Assembly: GCA_963820075.1 (NCBI GenBank)
Contig: CAWFYS010000022.1
Location: 1-64,000 of the forward strand
Direction of reading: 5' to 3'
Length of the DNA: 64,000 bases
Source of the DNA: Kumtagia sp963820075
GTDB lineage: Bacteria > Pseudomonadota > Alphaproteobacteria > Rhizobiales > Rhizobiaceae
In this document: one piece after another, positions 8,873 through 16,879 of the stretch
Numbering within the stretch: position 1 is the stretch's first letter
Layout: each line of letters starts with the position of its first letter
Translations under genes and position numbers: made by a program
The notes under the pieces: model-generated
Databases searched by the model: none
What the model saw: only the letters and a program-made list of their open reading frames with translations
What the model was told of the DNA's origin: nothing

Positions 8873-8917
8873 GCAGGCTCCGGAAAAGTGTGTCACGGTT
8901 TTCCGACAGAAACCTGC
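8873..8917. repeat. Palindromic intergenic repeat
   Basis: The arms gcagg...ccggaaaa and ttttccga...cctgc form an imperfect hairpin directly after the tspO stop. It looks like the abundant short palindromes found between genes in rhizobia. It may act as a transcript end or be a mobile palindrome. Confidence 0.6.
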
Positions 8918-8942
8918 GACAAAACAAGAGGCTAAGCAAGCG

Positions 8943-9145
8943 AAGCGTGGTCGAAGCCACAGTACACGACACAAGGATCACTTCCTTGTTCGGGGCCGCT
9001 TTTGCTCCCCGCAAGCGGGGCGGGGGGATCGCCGGCGTTGCGGCCGTGCTTCCTTCGCCCCGCTCTGGCGGGGAGAAGGTGGCCGGCAGGCCGGATGAGG
9101 GGCAAATCAGGCTGCTGCCGTGTACTGTGGGGCGAAGCCACGCTT
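8943..9145. repeat. Composite intergenic repeat with inverted ends
   Basis: Outer arms aagcgtgg...ccacagtacac (8943-8967) and gtgtactgtgg...ccacgctt (9120-9145) are inverted copies. Between them are short hairpins of the form ccccgcaagcgggg and ccccgctctggcgggg, followed by ggccggcaggccgg. These are typical rhizobial intergenic palindromes. There is no gene in this stretch. Confidence 0.6.
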
Positions 9146-9149
9146 GGCA

Positions 9150-10112
9150 TCACGACGCGCGTTCGAGCACGCGCGTGAAACCGGGCGGCTGATCCCAGGT
9201 GGTGAAGAAAGCGACGGATGCCCGCGACCTCACCTCTTCGCCTGCCGCCCGACCGATCGCCGCGGCATCCGCCGGCGGCCCGTCCATCTCGACCTCGAAG
9301 CACTCGCTGCCGTCGGGCGTCAGGATCATTCCGCTGAACCGGAGCGTGCCGCCGTCGATCCGCGCATAGCCCGCGATCGGCGTGCGGCAGGAACCGTCAA
9401 GCGCCGCCAGGAATGCGCGTTCGCAGGCGAGCGCATCGCCGGTCCTGAGATCGTGGATGGGCGCCAGCAGGCAACATGCGTGATCATCGCCGATGCGGCT
9501 CTCGATGCAGATCGCGCCCTGGCCCGGAGCGGGTGGAAACCGGTCGAGTGGCAACAGGTCGGTGACGACATGCTCCAGCTTCAGGCGCCTGAGGCCGGAC
9601 AGCGCCAGAATGGTGCCGTCGGCGACACCTTCGTTCATTTTGTGCAGCCGCGTCTGCACATTGCCGCGGAACATGACGAGCGAGAGGTCGGGCCGCATGC
9701 GGCGGATCAGCGCCTGCCGCCTCAGCGACGACGAGCCGATGGTTGCGCCTTTCGGCAATTCCAGGATGCCGGGGGCGGCGCGGCCGACAAAGGCGTCGCG
9801 CGGATCCTCGCGCGCCAGGAAAGCCGAGAGCTCGAGCCCGGGCGGCAGCGTTGTCGGCATGTCCTTGGACGAATGCACGGCGATGTCGACGCGGCCGGCC
9901 AGCAGCGCCTGTTCGATCTCCTTGGTGAACAGCCCCTTGCCGCCCGCTTCCGACAGCGGCCGGTCCTGAATGCGGTCGCCCATGACCGAGATGATCTCGA
10001 TGGCGAAGGCTTCCTCGGGCAGTTGATGCGCCGCCATCAGTCTGGCGCGCGTCTCGTGCGCCTGCGCCAGCGCCAACGGGCTGCCACGCGTGCCGATCCT
10101 GATCTTGTTCAA
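9150..10112 (-). CDS. hemC: Porphobilinogen deaminase (hydroxymethylbilane synthase)
   Basis: A 320-residue enzyme that joins four porphobilinogens into hydroxymethylbilane for heme and bacteriochlorophyll. It shows the N-terminal IRIGTRGSPLALAQ, HSSKDMPTTLPPGL, GSSSLRRQALI and the dipyrromethane-cofactor cysteine in GSCRTPIAGYA. Length is normal. It follows dxs by 42 bases on the same strand, so the two are probably cotranscribed from the promoter carrying a PpsR-type site. That would link a common tetrapyrrole step to photosynthetic demand. Confidence 0.95.
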   Translation of the reverse strand: MNKIRIGTRGSPLALAQAHETRARLMAAHQLPEEAFAIEIISVMGDRIQDRPLSEAGGKGLFTKEIEQALLAGRVDIAVHSSKDMPTTLPPGLELSAFLAREDPRDAFVGRAAPGILELPKGATIGSSSLRRQALIRRMRPDLSLVMFRGNVQTRLHKMNEGVADGTILALSGLRRLKLEHVVTDLLPLDRFPPAPGQGAICIESRIGDDHACCLLAPIHDLRTGDALACERAFLAALDGSCRTPIAGYARIDGGTLRFSGMILTPDGSECFEVEMDGPPADAAAIGRAAGEEVRSRASVAFFTTWDQPPGFTRVLERAS

Positions 10113-10154
10113 CGGACCGCTCCAGCGGCGGCTGTGATGCGCATCCCGCGCCGC

Positions 10155-12092
10155 TCAGGCCATCGCCGCGACGGCGATGGCGCGCTCCGGCAGGCGCTGC
10201 GCTTCCATGCCGAGGGCCGCAAGCGCGGTGTCGGCGATGTGCTGGGCATTGAGGCCCGCAGCGTCATACATGGCGCGCGGCGTATCCTGGTCGAGGAAGC
10301 GGTCCGGCAGCGTCATGGTCCGGATGCACAGGCCGCGGTCGAGCCTGCCGCGCGAGGCGAGGAAATGCAGCACATGTGCGCCGAACCCTCCAGCCGCGCC
10401 TTCCTCGATGGTGATGACGACTTGGTGATGGCGGGCCAGCTGCAGGATCAGGTCGTGATCGAGCGGCTTGGAGAAGCGGGCGTCGGCTACCGTCGAGGAC
10501 AATCCCTTGGCCTCGAGCATGGATGCGGCCTTGAGACATTCGCCGAGGCGGCCGCCGAACGACAGCAGCGCGATCTTGGAGCCTTCGCGCATGACGCGGC
10601 CCATGCCGATTTCAAGCGCCATGCCGCGTTTCGGCATCTCGACGCCCTGGCCCTCGCCGCGCGGATAGCGGAAGGCGCTCGGACCGTCGTCGATCGCCGC
10701 GGCGGTGGCGACCATGTGCACAAGCTCCGCCTCGTCGGCTGCGGCCATCACAACGAAACCCGGCAGGTTGGACAGATAGGCGACGTCGAAGGCGCCTGCA
10801 TGTGTGGCGCCGTCGTCGCCGACCAGACCGGCCCGGTCGATGGCGAATCGCACGGGCAGCTTCTGCAGCGCGACGTCATGGACGATCTGGTCGTAGCCGC
10901 GCTGGAGAAAGGTCGAATAGATGGCGCAGAAGGGCCGCATCCCGGCAGCCGCGAGGCCGGCCGCGAAAGTGACGCCGTGTTGCTCGGCGATGCCGACATC
11001 GAAGAACCGGCCGGGAAACCGTTTCTGGAATTTGTCCAGGCCGGTACCTTGTGCCATAGCCGCCGTCACCGCCACGATGCGGTCGTCCGCCTCGGCCTGG
11101 CGGATCAGGCTTTCGGCGAAGACCCCGGTATAGGTCGGGGCTCTCGGGGGCGATTTCTGTTGCTGGCCGGTCACGACGTCGAAGCGAGCGACGCCATGAT
11201 ACTTGTCCGCCGCGTTTTCGGCCGGCGCATAACCCTTGCCCTTTTCGGTAAGCGCATGGATCAGCACCGGCCCGTCGGCCCGCTCTCGTACCGTGGTGAG
11301 CACCTTCAGCAACTGGTGGATGTCGTGGCCGTCGACCGGACCGACATAGGAAAATCCCAGCGCCTCGAACAGCGATCCGCCGATGACCAAGTCCTTGACG
11401 AGACCGCGGGCCCGCTCCGCGCCCTGGCGCAGCGGCACTGGCAGCATCGACACGGCGGTCTTGGCGAAGGCCTTGAAATCCTGGAAGGGCCGTTCCGTGT
11501 AGAGCTTGATCAGGTGTTTCGACATCGCGCCCACCGGCGGCGAAATCGACATGTCGTTGTCGTTCAAGATAACGATCAGCCGTTTGCCGAAATGACCGGC
11601 ATTGTTCATCGCCTCATAGGCCATGCCGGCCGACAGCGCGCCGTCGCCGATGACGCAGACGACGTCGCCGGTCCCGCCCTCGAGGTCGCGGGCAACGGCA
11701 AAGCCCAGACCGGCCGAGATCGAGGTCGACGAATGCGCCGCGCCGAACGGGTCGTATTCGCTTTCCGATCGCCTGGTGAAGCCGGACAAGCCGCCGCCCT
11801 GCCGCAACGTGCGGATGCGGTCGCGACGGCCGGTCAGGATCTTGTGCGGATAGCACTGGTGGCCGACGTCGAAGATCAGCTTGTCCCGCGGCGTGTCGAA
11901 GACGGCATGGATCGCCACCGTCAGTTCCACCACGCCGAGGCTGGCGCCCAGATGGCCACCCGTGACGGACACCGCGGAAATCGTTTCCCTGCGCAGTTCG
12001 CCTGCGAGTCGCACAAGCTCGCTTGGGCGCAGGCGTTTCAGGTCGGCCGGAGAGGAGATCCGGTCAAGGACGCCGCGTTCGTGTTCGTTCAT
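10155..12092 (-). CDS. dxs: 1-deoxy-D-xylulose-5-phosphate synthase
   Basis: A 645-residue thiamine-diphosphate enzyme making DXP from pyruvate and glyceraldehyde 3-phosphate, the first step of the MEP isoprenoid pathway (carotenoids, phytyl tail, quinones). The ThDP-binding region VIGDGALSAGMAYEAMNNAG, the VGHQCYPHKILTGR stretch and the pyrimidine-domain GIAEQHGVTFAAGLA are all present; length is standard. It is upstream of hemC. A PpsR-type operator lies 115 bases upstream, so this is likely a photosynthesis-linked dxs. dxs is also found in the PGC of Rhodobacter. Confidence 0.95.
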   Translation of the reverse strand: MNEHERGVLDRISSPADLKRLRPSELVRLAGELRRETISAVSVTGGHLGASLGVVELTVAIHAVFDTPRDKLIFDVGHQCYPHKILTGRRDRIRTLRQGGGLSGFTRRSESEYDPFGAAHSSTSISAGLGFAVARDLEGGTGDVVCVIGDGALSAGMAYEAMNNAGHFGKRLIVILNDNDMSISPPVGAMSKHLIKLYTERPFQDFKAFAKTAVSMLPVPLRQGAERARGLVKDLVIGGSLFEALGFSYVGPVDGHDIHQLLKVLTTVRERADGPVLIHALTEKGKGYAPAENAADKYHGVARFDVVTGQQQKSPPRAPTYTGVFAESLIRQAEADDRIVAVTAAMAQGTGLDKFQKRFPGRFFDVGIAEQHGVTFAAGLAAAGMRPFCAIYSTFLQRGYDQIVHDVALQKLPVRFAIDRAGLVGDDGATHAGAFDVAYLSNLPGFVVMAAADEAELVHMVATAAAIDDGPSAFRYPRGEGQGVEMPKRGMALEIGMGRVMREGSKIALLSFGGRLGECLKAASMLEAKGLSSTVADARFSKPLDHDLILQLARHHQVVITIEEGAAGGFGAHVLHFLASRGRLDRGLCIRTMTLPDRFLDQDTPRAMYDAAGLNAQHIADTALAALGMEAQRLPERAIAVAAMA

Positions 12093-12206
12093 GGCGCTGC
12101 CTCCCCTTATGCGGACAGGCCGAGTGCGCCTCGCGGATCACGCCGCCAACCCCAGTCATCCGGTTCCCGCGCCGGCACGGACAATGTTCCGGCCCAGGCG
12201 CGGGTA

Positions 12207-12250
12207 TGTAAACACTACTTTACACATCATACTGTCAATGTCGATGGATT
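12207..12250. promoter_or_regulatory. PpsR-type operator upstream of dxs (perfect site + half site)
   Basis: TGTaaacactactttACA (12207-12224) matches TGT-N12-ACA exactly. After 8 bp comes TGTCAAT at 12233, a half site lacking the ACA arm. Layout and spacing match the paired operators elsewhere in the window. Confidence 0.7.
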
Positions 12251-12541
12251 TTTGAGAGCGCCGGCGCGGCGCGGACCTGGCTGATCATCGCCTCGCAGGG
12301 CCCCTTCCACGGCGAGTCGGGATTGTGGCAGAGGTCGGGAAAGCCGCCGGCCCGCGTGTCTCCCGGTATTCGGGGAGGCAGCAGTCTGCCTGCCGCATCA
12401 TCCACAGTTGCGGCCGAAAAACCGATCCGCCGGACAGGATCTTCAGAAAAGGTATGGAGCGAGTGGCAACGCGGAGTCCAAAACGGCTGGCGCGTCCGAT
12501 TCGGCTCTGTCGGGCGCCGCGCCGACCACAGGCCGGGTAGC
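12251..12541. other. Intergenic stretch with an unassigned minus-strand open frame
   Basis: No gene is assigned between dxs and the cytochrome gene. One minus-strand frame stays open from about 12540 down to a stop at 12235 and reads like coding near its end (CHNPDSPWKGPCEAMI), but it has no convincing start or RBS and I recognise no family. It could be a small gene, or the tail of one broken by an indel. Confidence 0.3.
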
Positions 12542-12943
12542 CTATTGCGTTGAAAATGTCTTCACATAAGCGACGACGTCGAGGCGGTCTTGCTCGCTCT
12601 TGAGACCGGGAAACACCATCTTGTTGCCGGGAACCTTCTTCTTGGGATCGGTGATGTATTCGGCAATCTGCGCTTCGTCCCAGACCAGCCCGCCCGCTCC
12701 CGCGGCGACCATCGCCTTCGAATATCCGGCACCCTTTTTCGCGACGAACTCGGGAAGGGTTCCGGCAGTGCGACCGATCACGTTGTTGAGGTTCGGCCCG
12801 ATCGGCTTCTTGGTATCGCCGATGCCATGGCATACGCCGCATTTGGCGAAGACTTTCTTGCCCGCATCGACGTTGCCTTCGAGCGCCGCTGCAGGAGCTG
12901 CCCACAATGCCAAAAATGTCAGAATTCTAAGGACTTGAGCCAT
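12542..12943 (-). CDS. Cytochrome c2-type class I c-type cytochrome
   Basis: A 133-residue secreted cytochrome. The N terminus is a signal peptide cut near APAAALEG. The heme site is CGVCH and the axial Met is in NKMVFPGL. I start at ATG 12943, where a GAGAAGG element precedes it and the signal peptide begins at once; a longer in-frame extension lacks these. No pufC is seen after pufM, so a soluble c2 is the likely electron donor to the reaction centre. The promoter region shares a perfect PpsR-type site with bchI, supporting a photosynthetic role. Confidence 0.85.
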   Translation of the reverse strand: MAQVLRILTFLALWAAPAAALEGNVDAGKKVFAKCGVCHGIGDTKKPIGPNLNNVIGRTAGTLPEFVAKKGAGYSKAMVAAGAGGLVWDEAQIAEYITDPKKKVPGNKMVFPGLKSEQDRLDVVAYVKTFSTQ

Positions 12944-13018
12944 GTGAAGCACCTTCTCCGGCCATGCGAAACGTAGGCGGGAAGGTAATTCACGCCGCAG
13001 GGGTGTCAAGGCAGTGAC

Positions 13019-13036
13019 TGTAAAATTTAATGGACA
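13019..13036. promoter_or_regulatory. PpsR-type operator between cytochrome c2 and bchI
   Basis: TGTaaaatttaatggACA, an exact TGT-N12-ACA, lies 76 bases upstream of the cytochrome start and 117 bases upstream of bchI. A TTGACA element at 13115-13125 followed by TGTAAA may be the bchI promoter. Confidence 0.7.
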
Positions 13037-13152
13037 CACGCTGCCCCGCGCCAACAAAGGAGTTGAAAAGCCGCAGCGGCTGCCCCAATCTCCGGCCGCA
13101 ACATCTGGTCAGACAGGTTGACAGAACAGAGTGTAAAGTGCCGGATACGCAG

Positions 13153-14175
13153 ATGGGACTGAACTATCCGTTTTCGGCGATTGTCGGTCAGGATGAGATG
13201 AAGCGCGCCCTGATCCTGGCGGCGATCGATCCGGCCATCGGCGGCGTTCTGGTTTTCGGCGATCGCGGGACCGGGAAGTCTACCGCCGTGCGCGGTCTTG
13301 CCGGCCTTCTGCCGCCGATGAGGGTGGCCGGCGACTGCCGGTACAATTGTGAACCCGACGATCGATCGCGCTATTGCGACCGCTGCCGCGATCAGGCGAA
13401 GACCGGCATGCTCAAGCACCGGCAGGTCGCGGTGCCGGTGATCGACCTGCCGCTCGGCGCCACCGAAGATAGGGTGGCGGGCGCACTCGACCTCGAGAAA
13501 GCTCTGGTGTCGGGTGAAAAGGCATTCGAGCCTGGGCTGCTGGCGGGAGCGCATCGGGGCTTCCTCTACATTGACGAGGTCAATCTCCTGGAGGACCACC
13601 TTGTCGACCTTCTCCTCGACGTCGCCGCCTCAGGCGTCAACATCGTCGAGCGCGAAGGGTTGAGCGTGCGTCACCCGGCGCGGTTCGTGCTGGTTGGCAG
13701 CGGCAATCCCGAAGAGGGCGAGTTGCGTCCGCAATTGCTTGACCGTTTCGGACTTTCGGTCGATGTGGCGTCGCCGAAGGACATCCCGTCGCGTGTCGAG
13801 GTCGTGAAGCGCCGTGACGCGTTCGACCGCGATTCCGCCGGCTTTCACCAAAGATGGAAGCGCAGGGAGGCCGCCCTCCGATCCGGCATCGTCAAGGCGC
13901 GCAACCGCCTGGCAACGGTCGAAACGCCGGACGCCGTCATCGAATTTGCCTCGGCGCTCTGTCTGGCCCTCGGAGTGGACGGGCTGCGTGGCGAACTGAC
14001 CCTGATGCGGACAGCGCGGGCCCTGGCCGCGCTTCATGCCAGACCGGAGGTTGGCACCGAAGATGTCCGAGCCATCGCCGTTCCTGCACTGCGGCATCGA
14101 CTGCGGCGCGATCCGCTCGACGAATCCGATTCCGGCGCGCGGGTCGAACGCGCGCTGTCGGAGATGGCCGCATGA
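13153..14175 (+). CDS. bchI: Magnesium chelatase subunit I
   Basis: A 340-residue AAA+ ATPase that drives Mg insertion into protoporphyrin IX with BchD and BchH. Walker A is GDRGTGKST (residues 36-44) and Walker B LYIDEVNLL. I start at ATG 13153 (MGLNYPFSAIVGQDEMK), where family similarity begins; an upstream in-frame ATG at 13030 falls inside the operator. The stop overlaps the bchD start as ATGA. This is the first gene of bchI-bchD-bchO. Confidence 0.96.
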   Translation: MGLNYPFSAIVGQDEMKRALILAAIDPAIGGVLVFGDRGTGKSTAVRGLAGLLPPMRVAGDCRYNCEPDDRSRYCDRCRDQAKTGMLKHRQVAVPVIDLPLGATEDRVAGALDLEKALVSGEKAFEPGLLAGAHRGFLYIDEVNLLEDHLVDLLLDVAASGVNIVEREGLSVRHPARFVLVGSGNPEEGELRPQLLDRFGLSVDVASPKDIPSRVEVVKRRDAFDRDSAGFHQRWKRREAALRSGIVKARNRLATVETPDAVIEFASALCLALGVDGLRGELTLMRTARALAALHARPEVGTEDVRAIAVPALRHRLRRDPLDESDSGARVERALSEMAA

Positions 14176-15926
14176 CCAGCCCGCCCAAAGATCCGCCGAC
14201 GCCTTGGCGAGACGCGCTGCTTGCAGCGTCGATGATCGCCGTCGATCCGGGAGGATTGACCGGAATACACGTGCGGGCACGCGCCGGTGCCGTACGCGAC
14301 CGATGGCTGGAGATCGCGTCCGGCCCGGCAGGACCGGGTGTGCCCGTCCGCCGTATCGCAGCCGGCATTCCCGCCACGCGGCTGACGGGTGCGCTTGATA
14401 TCGCCCGGACGATCGAAAGCGGCCGGCCTGTGATCGAGCGCGGCGTGCTGGCTGGCGCCGATGGCGGCATCGTCGTGCTGTCGATGGCCGAGCGCCTGGA
14501 ACCTTCCGCTGCGGCGCTGATCGGAAGCACGCTCGACGACCGCGCCGTGCGGATCGAGCGTGACGGCATATCCGCGAAACAGCCGGCGCGCTTCGCGTTG
14601 TTGGCACTCGACGAAGGCATCGACGACGAATGTCTCGCCGCCGCCCTCGCCGACCGCATGGGGCTGCGCATCGATCTCGACCGGATCGCTCTGCGCGAGA
14701 CGCAGGGTTCCGTGCCGGTGCCCGCCATCGAGGCGGCGCGCACGCTGCTGCCGTCCGTCGCGATCGCCGATGGCCTGATCGAAGCGCTGTGCGCGGTCGC
14801 GGTTTCGGCCGGAGTCGGGTCGATGCGCGCCGCTCTGCATTTGATGCGCGCCGCGCGCGTCGCAGCCGCATTGCGCGGCGCCGGAAGTGTCGAGATCGAG
14901 GACGCCGCGACCGCGCTGCGGCTGGTGCTCGGCATGCAGGCTTCGGCGCCCGACGACGCGCCCGCGCAGAACTCCGAACCTCAGCCGCCGTCACCGAATC
15001 GAGAGGGGGCGGAACGGGAAGAGCTGTCGGCCGACGCCTTGCGCGACCTGGTGCTTCAGGCGGTCGAAGCGGTTTTGCCGAGGCATCTGCTTGCCGGCCT
15101 CGGCACCGGAGCAGCAAGGGTCGGGCGGCAAGGCCAGGTCGGCAAGGCCGGCGCCATGCGCAATCGTGCGCGGCGCGGCCGCGCCATCGGCACGAGCGAC
15201 AGGCCGCCGGCGCCGGGTGCGCGCCTCGACGTGCTTGCCACGTTGCGGCAGGCCGCACCCTGGCAGCGCATGCGCGCGGCTGCGAAAGACGCCGCGGAAA
15301 AAGGCGACGGACGCCGGCTGCACATCCGCAAGAGCGATTTCCGCTATTTGCGATTTCGCGAGAAGACCGGCACGACCGCGATCTTTGTCGTCGATGCTTC
15401 GGGGTCGGCGGCGGTGGAGCGGCTCGCCGAGACCAAGGGCGCGATCGAACTCCTGCTTGCGGAATGCTATGTCCGCCGCGATCAGGTCGCACTGATCGCC
15501 TTTCGCGGCAAGGGCTGCGAGACGCTGCTTGAGCCGACCCGGTCGCTCGTGCGGGCAAAGCGCAGCCTTTCGTCGCTGCCCGGCGGTGGTGGCACCCCGC
15601 TTGCGGCCGGCATCCTGGCCGCTCTCGCCATGGCGGTCAATTCGGCACGCAAGGGACAGAGCGTGGTAACGGTTTTCCTGACGGACGGGCGCGGGAATGT
15701 CGGCCTGGACGGCGGAACCGGCAGGATGCAGGTCGCCGCCGACACCGAGAAGGCCGCCGCCGCCTTCCGGGCAGCCGGGGTCCGTTCGATCGTCATCGAC
15801 ACCGCACAGCGGCCGCAGGCGCGCGGCCGGTCGCTGGCGCATAGCCTGGGAGCCGAGTACCTCGCTCTGCCGAGAGGCGGCTCGACGGCGGTGGCGCACG
15901 AAATCGGTGCCCGCATGGAGGGCTGA
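14172..15926 (+). CDS. bchD: Magnesium chelatase subunit D
   Basis: A 584-residue platform subunit of Mg-chelatase. An N-terminal AAA+-like region with a degenerate nucleotide site is followed by a proline-rich, charged linker (about residues 255-300) and a C-terminal von Willebrand A domain with a MIDAS-type DASGS motif and a GGGGTPLAAGI segment. The ATG overlaps the bchI stop by 4 bases. It is intact and of normal length for the family. Confidence 0.95.
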   Translation: MTSPPKDPPTPWRDALLAASMIAVDPGGLTGIHVRARAGAVRDRWLEIASGPAGPGVPVRRIAAGIPATRLTGALDIARTIESGRPVIERGVLAGADGGIVVLSMAERLEPSAAALIGSTLDDRAVRIERDGISAKQPARFALLALDEGIDDECLAAALADRMGLRIDLDRIALRETQGSVPVPAIEAARTLLPSVAIADGLIEALCAVAVSAGVGSMRAALHLMRAARVAAALRGAGSVEIEDAATALRLVLGMQASAPDDAPAQNSEPQPPSPNREGAEREELSADALRDLVLQAVEAVLPRHLLAGLGTGAARVGRQGQVGKAGAMRNRARRGRAIGTSDRPPAPGARLDVLATLRQAAPWQRMRAAAKDAAEKGDGRRLHIRKSDFRYLRFREKTGTTAIFVVDASGSAAVERLAETKGAIELLLAECYVRRDQVALIAFRGKGCETLLEPTRSLVRAKRSLSSLPGGGGTPLAAGILAALAMAVNSARKGQSVVTVFLTDGRGNVGLDGGTGRMQVAADTEKAAAAFRAAGVRSIVIDTAQRPQARGRSLAHSLGAEYLALPRGGSTAVAHEIGARMEG

Positions 15927-15932
15927 GCCCAG

Positions 15933-16856
15933 ATGGCCGCGGACGATGGCAGGCCGTTCTGGCCGGTCGACGGCAAGGACTGGCCCAACCGCGAGCACAG
16001 CCGGTTCGTGTCGGCTGGCGGCCTGGCCTGGCATGTACAGACCATGGGCAAGGGTCGCAAGCTGCTGATGCTGCATGGGACCGGCGCCTCCACGCATTCT
16101 TTCCGTGACCTCGCGCCGATGCTGGCCGAAGATTTTCTCCTGCTTGCGCCCGACCTCCCCGGTCACGGCTTCACCGCGATGCCTGGCAGCAGCGGCCTTT
16201 CGCTCGACGGAATGGCCCGCCTTATCGGCGCCTTGCTGAAGCAGTCCGATTTCGATCCCGAGATCGCGATCGGCCACTCCGCCGGCGCCGCGATCCTTGT
16301 CGAGATGGCATTGAGCGGGATCATCCGGCCGCGCTGCATCGTTTCCGTCAACGGCGCGCTGCTGCCCATTCGCGGGGCTTCGCTTTTCTCGCCGCTGGCC
16401 AAGCTTATGTTTCTCAATCCGATTGCGCCGCGGCTCTTCGCCTGGCGTGCACTGCGCAAGGACGCCATCCGCCGGCTGCTTGAGGGCACCGGCTCCAGCA
16501 TCGATCCGCGCGGCGTGGAGCTTTATCAGCGTCTGTTCCGCAGATCCGGCCATATCGCCGGCACGCTGGGCATGATGGCCAACTGGGATCTCGCAGGCTT
16601 GCAGCGCAGGATGGCGGGGCTGGATGTTCCCATGGCGCTGGTGTCCGCGGCGAACGACAGATCGGTATCCCCCGCCGATTCCCGCGCGGTCGCGGCGCGG
16701 CTGAAACACTCGCGTCTCATTGCGCTGCCGACGGGCGGGCATCTGGTGCATGAAGAAGAGCCGAGGCGCATTGCCGGCATCGTGGTCGAGCTTGCCCGGG
16801 AAATGCCCCCGCCGCCGATTGCCGAAACGGAACATTTGTCAAATTCGATTGACTGA
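15933..16856 (+). CDS. bchO: BchO, alpha/beta hydrolase of the Mg-chelatase operon
   Basis: A 307-residue alpha/beta hydrolase following bchD by 6 bases, as in other purple-bacterial clusters. It has LLMLHGTGASTHSFRDLAPM (oxyanion region), nucleophile elbow GHSAGAA and a late GGHLVHEE that could hold the catalytic His. BchO is needed for normal bacteriochlorophyll formation, but its reaction is not firmly established. The end of the gene runs into a pair of PpsR-type sites that control the next operon. Confidence 0.9.
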   Translation: MAADDGRPFWPVDGKDWPNREHSRFVSAGGLAWHVQTMGKGRKLLMLHGTGASTHSFRDLAPMLAEDFLLLAPDLPGHGFTAMPGSSGLSLDGMARLIGALLKQSDFDPEIAIGHSAGAAILVEMALSGIIRPRCIVSVNGALLPIRGASLFSPLAKLMFLNPIAPRLFAWRALRKDAIRRLLEGTGSSIDPRGVELYQRLFRRSGHIAGTLGMMANWDLAGLQRRMAGLDVPMALVSAANDRSVSPADSRAVAARLKHSRLIALPTGGHLVHEEEPRRIAGIVVELAREMPPPPIAETEHLSNSID

Positions 16857-16879
16857 AATACTGTCATGGCATGTTGACG
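16837..16879. promoter_or_regulatory. Tandem PpsR-type operator upstream of crtI
   Basis: TGTcaaattcgattgACT (16837-16854) and TGTcatggcatgttgACG (16862-16879) each miss TGT-N12-ACA by one base and are 7 bp apart. The second site overlaps the crtI ATG at 16871, so a bound repressor would also mask the translation start region. Confidence 0.65.

Noticed and set aside
8891..8908. TGT-N12-ACA match in the palindrome after tspO
   Set aside because: It falls inside a dispersed palindromic repeat downstream of a gene, the next gene is convergent, and it lacks the AT-rich core of the other sites.
9120..12284. 1054-codon plus-strand ORF
   Set aside because: Antisense to hemC and dxs, which are full-length and strongly conserved; no recognisable motifs. 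A high-GC shadow frame.
13630..15558. 642-codon minus-strand ORF, rich in Arg/Ser/Pro
   Set aside because: Antisense to bchI and bchD; composition typical of out-of-frame high-GC DNA.
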